Assembly: GCA_002688965.1 (NCBI GenBank)
Contig: NZEE01000020.1
Location: 19,044-32,829 of the forward strand
Direction: 5' to 3'
Source: an archaeon
GTDB taxonomy: Archaea; Aenigmatarchaeota; Aenigmatarchaeia; GW2011-AR5; GCA-2688965
Length of the DNA stretch: 13,786 nucleotides
Part shown: piece by piece, positions 1-5,961 of the stretch
Numbering within the stretch: position 1 is the stretch's first letter
How the letters are laid out: each line of letters opens with the position of its first letter
Notes under the pieces: generated by a model
Seen by the model: the letters and a program-made list of their open reading frames with translations, nothing else
The model's database searches: none
What the model was told of the DNA's origin: nothing
Position numbers and translations under genes: made by a program

Positions 1-288
1 GGAGGGGCATCACGATTCTTCTATTGTCCTAAAGCGTCTAAGAAAGAAAGGAACGAAGGAGTTGAGGTTAATACCCATCCAACAGTCAAACCTATCAAGT
101 TGATGGAATATTTGGTTAAACTCATTACGCCACCCAACGGAACCGTATTAGACCCCTTCATGGGTTCTGGTTCCACAGGTTGTGCCTGTATTAATCTCGG
201 TTTTGATTTCTATGGGATTGAGTTAGAGGAATCCTCTTATGAGATTGCAAAGGCACGAATAGGCTATCATCAAAAATTAACCCCTTAA
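1..288 (+). CDS. DNA methyltransferase, C-terminal fragment (beta-class N4/N6 type)
   Basis: The frame is open from base 1 and ends at TAA 286-288, so the 5' part lies outside the window and 95 codons are visible. It carries HPTVKP (residues 26-31 of the fragment) followed by LDPFMGSGSTG (D51-G57 core). This is the SAM-binding motif I region of amino-methyltransferases. Finding it near the C-terminus, after the HPTxKP segment, is the order of beta-class enzymes, where the catalytic DPPY motif comes first; that motif would lie upstream and is not visible. The family methylates adenine N6 or cytosine N4 in DNA. In viruses such enzymes usually stand alone and protect the genome from host restriction or mark it. 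No restriction endonuclease is adjacent, but one upstream cannot be excluded. An internal start at TTG 100 is not credible because the domain continues upstream. Confidence 0.9.
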   Translation, partial: GGASRFFYCPKASKKERNEGVEVNTHPTVKPIKLMEYLVKLITPPNGTVLDPFMGSGSTGCACINLGFDFYGIELEESSYEIAKARIGYHQKLTP

Positions 289-290
289 CA

Positions 291-300
291 TTATATAGGT
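291..300 (+). promoter_or_regulatory. Class B promoter TTATATAGGT for the 320-904 operon
   Basis: Exact TTATATAGGT, first G at 298, 22 nt before the ATG at 320. TATA-box position and spacing fit a leaderless archaeal transcript. Confidence 0.75.
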
Positions 301-319
301 TATAGTCGGATTTGATATT

Positions 320-550
320 ATGGTCCAAGAGGTTATTGACGAAATTGAAGATTTGAAAGGTGAAAGAGAGAGTCTTGAGAAGGAAATGAAGGCAGTTAAA
401 AAACACTATGATAATGAATATATAAGAATCAGAAGGATGATTTCAAAAATTGAATCTAAGTTGAGAAAGATTTGCGAACATGAGTGGATTAGAGATAACC
501 ACCTATATTCAGACTTATATTGTAAGCATTGTATGGTATGGAAGCGATAA
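320..550 (+). CDS. Small coiled-coil protein with C-terminal Cys/His cluster
   Basis: A 76-residue protein, family not recognised. Residues 1-50 are highly charged with heptad-like hydrophobic spacing (VIDEIEDL, SLEKEM, RMISKIESKL), so a coiled coil is likely. The C-terminus holds C51-E-H, then C68-x-x-C71, which could bind one zinc. Coiled coil plus small zinc knuckle would suit a dimeric nucleic-acid-binding or adaptor protein, but that is inference. The start is set by a class B TATA element 22 nt upstream. It is the first gene of a three-gene unit: the next gene begins one base after its stop, and its last codons contain the SD-like GGAAGCGAT used by that gene. Confidence 0.75.
   Translation: MVQEVIDEIEDLKGERESLEKEMKAVKKHYDNEYIRIRRMISKIESKLRKICEHEWIRDNHLYSDLYCKHCMVWKR
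540..548 (+). promoter_or_regulatory. Shine-Dalgarno-like site for the 552 gene
   Basis: GGAAGCGAT resembles the archaeal consensus GGAGGTGAT with two mismatches and sits 3 nt before ATG 552. The geometry is the same as that of the site at 3362-3370. Confidence 0.5.
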
Positions 551-551
551 T

Positions 552-728
552 ATGAAGGATGAAAAACATTCAATTGAAAAAATAGAAAAAATATTACACG
601 ATAGAAGTATCTTTGAATTATGGTTAGATAAACATAATCATCTTATGGAATTGATTAGAACCATGTCTGGTATAACTGCGGCACTTATGAGTAGTATCGT
701 TGCATTAAAAATCTTCGGGGTAATCTGA
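552..728 (+). CDS. Small predicted membrane protein
   Basis: A 58-residue protein in the second position of the 320-904 operon. The first 35 residues are charged and predicted helical. The C-terminal third (roughly residues 36-58: Met-Ser-Gly-Ile-Thr-Ala-Ala-Leu and onward) is a single hydrophobic segment ending at the stop, so it may be tail-anchored with its N-terminus in the cytoplasm. The frame is open further upstream to 480, but that extension overlaps the preceding gene out of frame, whereas ATG 552 follows that gene's stop by one base and has an SD-like sequence. Its TGA overlaps the ATG of the next gene (ATGA, 726-730), so translation is probably coupled. Function unknown; small membrane proteins like this occur among viral lysis and host-interaction factors, without specific evidence here. 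Confidence 0.65.
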   Translation: MKDEKHSIEKIEKILHDRSIFELWLDKHNHLMELIRTMSGITAALMSSIVALKIFGVI

Positions 729-904
729 TGAAAGCAATATGTCCTTGTTGCACCACCAAGCACAGAACCCACTATATGCAACTTAAATTAGATACATTTG
801 AGTGTGGTTGCGGCTACGCCATATCGTATGGGTGCTATACCAAACAATTTGAAGGTTATTCAAAGAAACAAATAATTGATGCAATCCTCAACGGTCTGCG
901 ATAA
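728..904 (+). CDS. Small zinc-ribbon protein
   Basis: A 58-residue protein starting at ATG 728, overlapping the previous stop by one base, and ending at TAA 902-904. It has C5-P-C-C8 and C26-G-C28-G knuckles about 20 residues apart, the layout of a zinc ribbon, followed by a short helical tail (QIIDAILNGLR). Zinc ribbons of this size usually bind nucleic acid or act as protein-protein adaptors; no specific function can be assigned. It is the third gene of the operon led by the class B promoter at 291. The TATA box of the next gene begins immediately after its stop codon, so the transcription units are packed without spacer. Confidence 0.7.
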   Translation: MKAICPCCTTKHRTHYMQLKLDTFECGCGYAISYGCYTKQFEGYSKKQIIDAILNGLR

Positions 905-914
905 GTATATAAGG
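905..914 (+). promoter_or_regulatory. Class B-like promoter (GTATATAAGG) for the 936 gene
   Basis: TATATAAGG with its first G at 913, 23 nt before ATG 936. The spacing matches the other class B promoters and selects 936 as the start. Confidence 0.65.
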
Positions 915-935
915 GTAAAGAATCAACCTTTAATC

Positions 936-2216
936 ATGGTTTATGATATGATGCCCGATATTGATACTTGGTGTCCACCACATCGAGTGAAAAAGTTTGA
1001 ATCTTTGTTAAAGCGAATGACTAAGGCCGCTAAACAAAGGAATGTTCATTTCAAGTATTCTATTGGGAAGCCCAAAGAAGTGGTATATGATAAAATACCC
1101 AAAGGAGAAAATAGAAAGGATGGCTTTTATTTTGATAAGGTTCAAAAATTATGGATAAGGACTGAATGTTCAGTTAATATTGAGCATAGTGATTTTTCAC
1201 CCTCTGGCTGGTCTGCCCTTGCAATTCTTGAAAAGGCAGAAGGTTCTAATAGGGTATTGATTAAGAAGATACCAGATGTTGAGGATAACCTTATTGATTA
1301 TATTCCCGATGAGTGGAATGGGGATTGCCAACATTGTAAGATGAATAGAAAGCGAAATAGCACTATTCTGGTCAAGAGTCCCGAAGGTGAAGTCAAACAG
1401 GTAGGCACATCTTGTCTTTTTGAATATACAGGGATAGACCCTCAACTTATTGCTTCATTTTATGCGGCTATGGAAAGTAAAAAAAATTACCCTATGCCTT
1501 GGGATGAAGATAGTGGCGGAGGGAAGCCATCATATTCCCCCGAATGGCCCCTAATTGAGTTTTTGATTATTTGTCACCGATTTTTTGGTTTCAAGGGGGC
1601 ATATATCAAGAAAATGGGAAATGTGATACTTAATTCTTGTGCGTTGAAACGAGAAGATAATTATTATCTTGCACCTTGCCCACTTCCAGACAATTACAGG
1701 GTGAATAACACTACCCCTCAAATGCTACATCCATCTGAAGAACATTATGAGGTTGCTGATGAAATCATTACATATATTAAGAATCTCAAGGCAAAAACTG
1801 ATTTTGAGTATAATTTACAGACAGTTGTTGTAGGTGATTTTGTTAGTAAGAAAACGGCGGGTTTTGCGGCGGCTATGTGGTTTGTTTGGAATAGGGCTAA
1901 GGAACAGGGGCGACTTGAAGAATTATTCAATCCAACAGAAGCAAAAGGCGAGCATTTGGGAGTGATTGGAGAGAGAATTGAGTTTGATGCAACAGTAACT
2001 AAAAAAGTAGGAAGCATAGGTTACTTTGGAGAAACTACGATGTTCATATTTCAAACAGACGATGGAGATGAGGTTATTTGGTGGTCATCCTCAAAGAAGA
2101 AGGATTTGCCGCAAGTCGGAGATTATGTGAATGTTAAAGGTCGGGTAAAGAAACATGGTGATTTCAAAGGTAAAAAGAACACATCTATCACTAGACCTAC
2201 TATTCAGAAGTATTAA
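936..2216 (+). CDS. Cys-motif plus OB-fold protein, probably nucleic-acid binding
   Basis: 426 residues from ATG 936. The frame is open upstream to a TTG at 876, but the TATA element at 905-914 places a leaderless start at 936, and the longer form would overlap the preceding gene. Residues 131-160 hold C131-x-x-C134-x-x-x-R-K-R, then VGTSC160-L. This CxHC...RxR...VGxxCL signature recurs in phage hypothetical proteins of uncertain function. Residues about 344-424 read as an OB-fold: five alternating strands including FDATV, TTMFIFQT, EVIWWSS, GDYVNVKGRV and a final TSITRP. That fold is typical of single-strand DNA or RNA binding. The middle (residues 200-330) is mixed helical. A role as a replication or recombination accessory factor is a reasonable inference; the exact activity is unknown. 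It stands alone between two promoters. Confidence 0.75.
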   Translation: MVYDMMPDIDTWCPPHRVKKFESLLKRMTKAAKQRNVHFKYSIGKPKEVVYDKIPKGENRKDGFYFDKVQKLWIRTECSVNIEHSDFSPSGWSALAILEKAEGSNRVLIKKIPDVEDNLIDYIPDEWNGDCQHCKMNRKRNSTILVKSPEGEVKQVGTSCLFEYTGIDPQLIASFYAAMESKKNYPMPWDEDSGGGKPSYSPEWPLIEFLIICHRFFGFKGAYIKKMGNVILNSCALKREDNYYLAPCPLPDNYRVNNTTPQMLHPSEEHYEVADEIITYIKNLKAKTDFEYNLQTVVVGDFVSKKTAGFAAAMWFVWNRAKEQGRLEELFNPTEAKGEHLGVIGERIEFDATVTKKVGSIGYFGETTMFIFQTDDGDEVIWWSSSKKKDLPQVGDYVNVKGRVKKHGDFKGKKNTSITRPTIQKY

Positions 2217-2222
2217 ATAGGT
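2213..2222 (+). promoter_or_regulatory. Class B promoter (TTAAATAGGT) for the 2242 gene
   Basis: TTAAATAGGT overlaps the stop codon of the preceding gene; first G at 2220, 22 nt before ATG 2242. It is identical to the element at 8333. Confidence 0.7.
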
Positions 2223-2241
2223 CATAAACCACTTATTAATC

Positions 2242-2850
2242 ATGGGCGAAGATAATGGCGACTTTGAAGAAGTAGTTGAAACAGTCATCAAAGATAGTAA
2301 ATCTAAATGTGATAATCGGCTGAACGGGCTTAGGTGTTATCTTGCGGGTCCTATTGATAATGCAAGTGATGATGGTGTCGCTTGGCGAAAGAAAATGACT
2401 ACTTGGTTAAAGAAAAAGGGGGTAATTGTATTTGACCCTTGTAATAAGCCAATTTCTTATTCAAAATATAAAGAGATTGATGCAGAGAAATTAAAAATGC
2501 TGGAATTAAAGAAAAGCAATAGATATTTTGAATTATCTCAACGAATGAAAGAGATTGTTCATGTGGATTTGCGAATGACAGATATTTCAGATTTTCTTAT
2601 TGTTTATCTTGACCCTAAAATTAGTATGTTCGGCACTATTCACGAATTGCTTACATCACTTCATCAAAGAAAACCAACTTTAGTAGTTGTTGAAGGTGGA
2701 AAGAAAGAGGCATCTAATTGGTTGTTCGGCATCATGGATTTCAATTTTATATTCGATGACTTTGATGAATTGAAAGAATTTTTACACCTAATTGATACAG
2801 GTTCAATCGGCGCAAACCTAACCCGATGGGTATTTTTTGATAATATCTGA
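2242..2850 (+). CDS. Nucleoside 2-deoxyribosyltransferase-like protein
   Basis: 202 residues. YLAGPID (33-39) opens the fold, followed by W48-R-K-K and VFDP (63-66). Then come VDLRMTDISDFLIVYLD (108-124) and MFGTIHE (129-135), then TLVVVEGG. This order is that of the nucleoside 2-deoxyribosyltransferase-like superfamily (PF05014/PF15891 types), with E135 as candidate catalytic glutamate and the Asp cluster near 109-117 in the substrate pocket. Classical members swap bases on deoxynucleosides for salvage; viral relatives may supply unusual nucleotides or hydrolyse nucleotides. The first 28 residues are an acidic, non-conserved extension. The ATG is fixed by a class B TATA element 22 nt upstream. 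No other base-modification gene is visible except the methyltransferase fragment at the window start. Confidence 0.8.
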   Translation: MGEDNGDFEEVVETVIKDSKSKCDNRLNGLRCYLAGPIDNASDDGVAWRKKMTTWLKKKGVIVFDPCNKPISYSKYKEIDAEKLKMLELKKSNRYFELSQRMKEIVHVDLRMTDISDFLIVYLDPKISMFGTIHELLTSLHQRKPTLVVVEGGKKEASNWLFGIMDFNFIFDDFDELKEFLHLIDTGSIGANLTRWVFFDNI

Positions 2851-2859
2851 AACCAACTC

Positions 2860-2871
2860 TTTATATATCAA
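2860..2871 (+). promoter_or_regulatory. Class A promoter TTTATATATCAA for the 2890 gene
   Basis: Exact 12-mer, with its C at 2869 lying 21 nt before ATG 2890. Confidence 0.8.
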
Positions 2872-2889
2872 AAGGCTTAATCTAATAAT

Positions 2890-3369
2890 ATGACAATTGT
2901 AGGTTATGATGTATTCAATTTGAATCCTGTATTCCCATCGGCCTCATTTAGAACCGAAGGGAATGAAAGATTTAGTGTTAGCGGTTGGTCTGGACCTTGT
3001 TCAAATCTTTGGTGGTCTATCGGAGATTACGCTTCTTCAACCTTTACAGAAAATCATTTGGCCGCTATGCAACAATGTGGCCTAACTGCTGAAGATATTT
3101 ACCAATCTTGGAATGATTACCGAGCCGGTGGTGGAATGGGTGGTCAAGGGGATAGGTCTAAAACCGCATCCAACGGAACCGGCAACGGAAACGGAAACGG
3201 TGGTTGTTCAGAAGATACAGAATGCGAATCTGGCGAAACTTGTGTGTCTGGCGAATGTATTGCAGACAGCGAAACAGGATTTTTAGATACTTTGACTTCA
3301 CCATTAGCAATCGGTGTAGGTGTATTAGCCCTTGCAGGTATTGGGTATTTCATGTTCTTTAGGAAGTGA
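2890..3369 (+). CDS. Tail-anchored Cys-rich surface protein, paralogue 1
   Basis: 159 residues with no N-terminal signal peptide. It opens with MTIVGYDVFN, the tag shared in variant form with the three class A genes that follow. After a compact Trp-rich domain (about 30-78) comes a Gly/Asn linker (79-105: RAGGGMGG, then GNGNGNGG). Next is a four-cysteine knot-like segment with C106, C112, C118 and C123 (CSEDTEC, GETC, GEC), which resembles small disulfide domains of extracellular proteins. A single membrane segment (about 137-156) and a two-residue basic end, RK, complete it. The layout (tag, domain, flexible linker, Cys module, C-terminal anchor) suggests a protein displayed on a membrane or envelope. 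It is driven by a class A promoter and followed by a coupled small gene at 3374. Confidence 0.8.
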   Translation: MTIVGYDVFNLNPVFPSASFRTEGNERFSVSGWSGPCSNLWWSIGDYASSTFTENHLAAMQQCGLTAEDIYQSWNDYRAGGGMGGQGDRSKTASNGTGNGNGNGGCSEDTECESGETCVSGECIADSETGFLDTLTSPLAIGVGVLALAGIGYFMFFRK

Positions 3370-3370
3370 T
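3362..3370 (+). promoter_or_regulatory. Shine-Dalgarno-like site supporting a TTG start at 3374
   Basis: GGAAGTGAT matches GGAGGTGAT with one mismatch, overlaps the stop codon of the preceding gene and lies 3 nt before TTG 3374. Confidence 0.5.
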
Positions 3371-3373
3371 TGA

Positions 3374-3553
3374 TTGAATCTATCCAGATTCTCTGAATCA
3401 GAATTGGCGGAAATCAGAACCCATTTTTCTAAAAAAAGAACAAACATGGCTTTAGTGCAGACTTTCTTAGCCGTTGCTACTTTCGGATTTGTGCTATATC
3501 ATCACAAGTTGTGGGAAGAACGGTTTAATGTATTTACTAAAGAAAACATTTAA
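3374..3553 (+). CDS. Small membrane protein within the surface cassette
   Basis: A 59-residue protein if the TTG at 3374 is used; a 35-residue form would start at ATG 3446. I favour TTG because an SD-like GGAAGTGAT lies just upstream and neither start has a TATA box, implying cotranscription with the gene ending at 3369. The N-terminal part (LSRFSESELAEIRTHFSKKR) is an amphipathic charged helix. Then comes one hydrophobic stretch (MALVQTFLAVATFGFVLYHH) and a charged tail. It lacks the shared tag of its neighbours. In a cassette of membrane-anchored proteins it may be an accessory or minor virion membrane protein; this is inference. Stop TAA 3551-3553 is directly followed by the next class A promoter. 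Confidence 0.55.
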   Translation: MNLSRFSESELAEIRTHFSKKRTNMALVQTFLAVATFGFVLYHHKLWEERFNVFTKENI

Positions 3554-3558
3554 TAATC

Positions 3559-3570
3559 TTTATATATCAA
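3559..3570 (+). promoter_or_regulatory. Class A promoter TTTATATATCAA for the 3589 gene
   Basis: Exact 12-mer, C at 3568, 21 nt before ATG 3589. Confidence 0.8.
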
Positions 3571-3588
3571 ACCAAAGTAATTAAAGAC

Positions 3589-4107
3589 ATGACTATTGGG
3601 TTTGATACATTTAATTATGGGCAATCTTATAATTTAGATGGAGAAAATATACTCTCTCATACCTTAAACGGTGAATTAAATGAGTTAAAGAGTCAAGATG
3701 AGTGTTATTTTTGTTTTGAAGGAACCATAGGTAATTATGTTTTATGGATGAACGGTGATAACGAGGTGAAAAATAATGGGACTCTAATTAATACACTAAT
3801 CAATAAGAAAATAGGTTTTATATATACAGACCAACTCAAAAATGCCGTAACTAATAGTTTTGTGGAAGCCGGTTGCACGATGGATTGTATAAAAGCCAAA
3901 GAATCTCCTTCATCTTCAAATGGTGGCGGTTCTAACGGGGGCGGTTCTAACGGGGGCGGTTCTAACGGGGGCGGTTCTAACGGGGGCGGTTCTAACGGGG
4001 GAGGTTCTAATGGTGGTGGAGAAGATTTCATGTTTGGTATGAGTAAAATGACGGTGGGCCTTGTAGGTGCTGGCGCACTTGTGGGTATTTACCTATTAAT
4101 CTCTTAA
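3589..4107 (+). CDS. Tail-anchored surface protein with NGGGS-repeat linker, paralogue 2
   Basis: 172 residues. It starts MTIGFDTFNYG, almost the same as paralogue 3 (MTVGYDVFNYG). Residues 1-105 form the head domain, with cysteines at 39, 42, 96 and 100. A hinge SPSSSN (107-111, shared with paralogue 3) leads into about seven NGGGS units (111-144). A hydrophobic membrane segment (about 153-171) then runs to the last residue. There is no signal peptide. The family layout implies a membrane-held protein whose head is held away by a flexible spacer. The repeats are encoded by a near-perfect 15-bp tandem array, so spacer length could change in frame by slippage. It has its own class A promoter and is monocistronic. 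Unlike the other paralogues it has no Cys module next to the anchor. Confidence 0.8.
   Translation: MTIGFDTFNYGQSYNLDGENILSHTLNGELNELKSQDECYFCFEGTIGNYVLWMNGDNEVKNNGTLINTLINKKIGFIYTDQLKNAVTNSFVEAGCTMDCIKAKESPSSSNGGGSNGGGSNGGGSNGGGSNGGGSNGGGSNGGGEDFMFGMSKMTVGLVGAGALVGIYLLIS
3919..4016 (+). repeat. 15-bp in-frame tandem repeat (NGGGS linker)
   Basis: About six and a half copies of a 15-bp unit (GGTTCTAACGGGGGC), the inner copies identical and the outer ones diverged at wobble positions (AATGGTGGCG at the start, GGAGGTTCTAATGG at the end). Each unit adds five residues (GSNGG in phase), so copy-number change keeps the reading frame and alters only the linker length. Confidence 0.9.
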
Positions 4108-4122
4108 TATAGGCCATAAATC

Positions 4123-4134
4123 TTTATATATCAA
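4123..4134 (+). promoter_or_regulatory. Class A promoter TTTATATATCAA for the 4153 gene
   Basis: Exact 12-mer, C at 4132, 21 nt before ATG 4153. Confidence 0.8.
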
Positions 4135-4152
4135 GCCGCCTAAATTAAAAAC

Positions 4153-4839
4153 ATGACTGTTGGCTATGATGTTTTCAATTATGGACACTCTAGGATTTTT
4201 AATACTGAAGATTCTTTTATTTTCAATATGGGTGAAGTAACCGGAGGAGGTTGTTCTTCTGGGATAACAGGAAATCTATGTGGCGGTGTATCTGTTAAAA
4301 ATGGGTGGTCATTCGATGAATTTATCAAATGTAAATCGAATAAAATCGTTTCTTCCGCAGATAAAAATACAGATGTTTATAAAAAATTCAAAGAAGGATA
4401 TGATACTTCATATAATGAGGCATTTGGACTAACAAGCCCTTCATCGAGTAATGTAGGTTGTAATACTGCTAAAACAGGATGCAAATGTGGACCTCCAAAT
4501 ATTAAAAATTGTGACCCCGAAGTAACTATTATGGATTTCAGTAAATGCGAATGTTCAGAGGGTTCTGCAAAATCTAATAATACTTGTAAAAAAAGAGCCT
4601 GTATGGATGAAACAGCATTAAATTATGCAAATCCAAATTATCCCGCTTCAAACCCTCTTGGAACAACTGATTGGGCAGATTGCAATACTAATTTCCAAGG
4701 AAAGTGTTATGTTTCTGATTCTTCATTATGTCAATATAGTGATGATGGAGATAATGGGAACGGAGAGGGCATGAATAAAATGGTAATCGGTGGTGTGGCT
4801 CTCGTAGCCGTAGTTGTTGCTGTTGCAGTATTCGCCTAA
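4153..4839 (+). CDS. Tail-anchored Cys-rich surface protein, paralogue 3
   Basis: 228 residues. The tag MTVGYDVFNYG is followed by a head domain to about residue 94 and the hinge SPSSSN (95-100). Residues 103-193 contain thirteen cysteines, including GCKCGP, KCEC, and CMDETALNYANPNYP (from C150) ending in a C-x-Y-S. This last block resembles the 'GC-x-D-x-x-A-x-N-Y-x-P-x-A ... D-G-S-C-x-Y' repeat common in secreted proteins of marine microbes. A short acidic Gly/Asn linker (DDGDNGNGEG) precedes a Val/Ala-rich membrane segment (about 207-228) that ends the protein. There is no signal peptide. The cysteine content implies disulfides and exposure to an oxidising environment. It has its own class A promoter; the stop almost touches the next promoter. 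Confidence 0.8.
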   Translation: MTVGYDVFNYGHSRIFNTEDSFIFNMGEVTGGGCSSGITGNLCGGVSVKNGWSFDEFIKCKSNKIVSSADKNTDVYKKFKEGYDTSYNEAFGLTSPSSSNVGCNTAKTGCKCGPPNIKNCDPEVTIMDFSKCECSEGSAKSNNTCKKRACMDETALNYANPNYPASNPLGTTDWADCNTNFQGKCYVSDSSLCQYSDDGDNGNGEGMNKMVIGGVALVAVVVAVAVFA

Positions 4840-4842
4840 ATC

Positions 4843-4853
4843 TTTATATAACA
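4843..4853 (+). promoter_or_regulatory. Class A promoter variant (TTTATATAACA) for the 4873 gene
   Basis: The TATA core and the C at 4852 keep the exact 21-nt spacing to ATG 4873; one base differs from the other class A copies. Confidence 0.75.
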
Positions 4854-4872
4854 GCCGTAACAAAATATAAGT

Positions 4873-5670
4873 ATGGCTTTATTAGATACGGGTCTTTTTG
4901 AATATGGAAAAACCATAAGGTTCAAGACAGAATCTATTAAATTTAATGTTTCGCCAGAAGGTATTGAAAATATAAAAACTGAAAAAATAGAAAACTTTGA
5001 AGAAGATAATACTTCAGAGATTGTTGAGAAGGATACAAACTTAGAGAATGGAGATTCCCAAGATGATAGTGAGTGGATAGAAGGGGGAGAATGTGACCCT
5101 ACGGGTGATGATAGGCAATGTGGTCAAGGGATGTATTGTAGTTTTGATGGAGGGGGAACCTGCCAACAAGATAGTTATGAAGAACAATGGGACCATACCC
5201 CTTCGGAAGATGAGGCCCCCGAACCAAAAATAATTGAATTGCCAAAGATTAAGTATTTACCAAAAACAATTGATTTAGATGATAAGTTATTAACTAAGCA
5301 AATAGGGGATGACCCATTAATTACCAAAATAAACACTCCACATAAGTTAATAAGCACGACTAAAACCCCCACTCCAACGGCTACTACCTCTAAGCGTAAA
5401 TCTGGCGGTGGCGGCGGTGGCGGCGGTGGCGGCGGTAAAAGCAACATGGCTAAAATAGATAAATTGTGGGCCAAGAGATTAAAGAAAAAGGGAGTTAAGA
5501 CTGAAACAGGACCTACTGAAGCGGAGAGGGAAATGGAAAGCAACCCATTAGGATATATATTAAAATATGCATTAGGGTCTGCCGTTGTATTAGGTGGAGG
5601 GTTCTTTGCTTACAAACAAGAATACCATACTAAGGCAATCAAGAAAATTAAAAGCCTAAGAAAGAAGTGA
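4873..5670 (+). CDS. Tail-anchored surface protein with polyglycine linker, paralogue 4
   Basis: 265 residues. The N-terminus MALLDTGLFEYGKTIRFKTE is a diverged form of the cassette tag; the aligned features are F-x-Y-G, then a T-E-S-I-K-F-N strand matching T-E-D-S-F-I-F-N of paralogue 3. An acidic low-complexity stretch (38-72) follows. Then come a four-Cys module (C74, C83, C89, C97), a Pro/Lys/Thr-rich stalk (115-177), eleven consecutive glycines (178-188), a basic region, a membrane segment (about 228-247) and a strongly basic tail (KKIKSLRKK). The basic tail predicts the C-terminus on the cytoplasmic or virion-interior side. Its head domain is short, unlike paralogues 1-3. It has its own class A promoter and ends the cassette. 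Confidence 0.8.
   Translation: MALLDTGLFEYGKTIRFKTESIKFNVSPEGIENIKTEKIENFEEDNTSEIVEKDTNLENGDSQDDSEWIEGGECDPTGDDRQCGQGMYCSFDGGGTCQQDSYEEQWDHTPSEDEAPEPKIIELPKIKYLPKTIDLDDKLLTKQIGDDPLITKINTPHKLISTTKTPTPTATTSKRKSGGGGGGGGGGGKSNMAKIDKLWAKRLKKKGVKTETGPTEAEREMESNPLGYILKYALGSAVVLGGGFFAYKQEYHTKAIKKIKSLRKK
5404..5436 (+). repeat. Polyglycine tract of GGC/GGT codons
   Basis: Eleven Gly codons built as a near-perfect 9-bp repeat (GGCGGTGGC pattern). It is prone to in-frame length change and serves as a flexible spacer in the 4873 gene. Confidence 0.85.
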
Positions 5671-5700
5671 AAACGACTTATCATGGAAAGGATATACTAA

Positions 5701-5895
5701 TCAAACCACTACATCTTTTTCGTTATAGGGTGTAATTTTATATTTCTTACAGTTAGCCTCATATTTTTGCCTATTCATTTTAATAGTCATTTCAATATCG
5801 CAATCCTCGCACACGCACACATACACAATGTATTCATCACCTACTACTGCATCGGGTAATTCTTTTACCCCCCAACCACATAAAGGACACTTCAT
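5701..5895 (-). CDS. Small zinc-ribbon protein
   Basis: 64 residues on the minus strand. C3-P-L-C6-G and C29-E-D-C32 form a zinc ribbon with about 22 residues between knuckles, followed by a charged helix (MNRQKYEANCKKYK). A small nucleic-acid-binding or adaptor protein is likely; no family name can be given. Its ATG lies 22 nt from an exact class B element on the minus strand, and it points convergently at the end of the surface cassette (30-bp gap). It is therefore an early-type gene placed opposite class A genes, and it could affect them by antisense reading or by encoding a regulator; both ideas are speculative. Confidence 0.75.
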   Translation of the reverse strand: MKCPLCGWGVKELPDAVVGDEYIVYVCVCEDCDIEMTIKMNRQKYEANCKKYKITPYNEKDVVV

Positions 5896-5914
5896 AAATA
5901 CTCATAATTCCACA

Positions 5915-5924
5915 ACCTATATAA
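5915..5924 (-). promoter_or_regulatory. Class B promoter TTATATAGGT (minus strand) for the 5895 gene
   Basis: Exact TTATATAGGT read on the minus strand; first G at 5917, 22 nt before the ATG at 5895. Confidence 0.75.
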
Positions 5925-5931
5925 AAGAAAC

Positions 5932-5943
5932 CTATATATAGTA
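5932..5943 (+). promoter_or_regulatory. Promoter of the 5962 nuclease (CTATATATAGTA)
   Basis: TATATATAG with G at 5941, 21 nt before ATG 5962. It lacks the GGT of class B and the TCAA of class A, so its class is unclear. It lies back to back with the divergent class B promoter at 5915-5924. Confidence 0.6.
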
Positions 5944-5961
5944 AGCCACTTAATATAAATT

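Noticed and set aside
480..551. N-terminal extension of the 552 membrane protein
   Set aside because: It runs out of frame through the end of the 320 gene, while ATG 552 directly follows that gene's stop with an SD-like site.
876..935. TTG start at 876 for the 936 gene
   Set aside because: It overlaps the preceding gene, and the TATA element at 905-914 would then lie inside the coding region.
3919..4016. Possible CRISPR-like array
   Set aside because: The repeats are 15 bp, contiguous without spacers and in frame in a coding sequence, so this is a peptide repeat.
3735..4031. Minus-strand open frame with Pro/Glu/Leu repeats opposite the NGGGS array
   Set aside because: It is the antisense shadow of the 15-bp repeat in the 3589 gene and has no promoter at the expected distance.
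5175..5543. Minus-strand open frame with a polyproline run
   Set aside because: It mirrors the polyglycine codons of the 4873 gene; composition and lack of promoter mark it as a shadow.
5683..5700. Tiny ATG open frame between the surface cassette and the minus-strand zinc ribbon
   Set aside because: It encodes only five residues with no promoter or SD.
5671..5700. Terminator between converging genes
   Set aside because: No T-run or stem-loop of useful length is visible here or at the other convergent junctions (7254, 8777).
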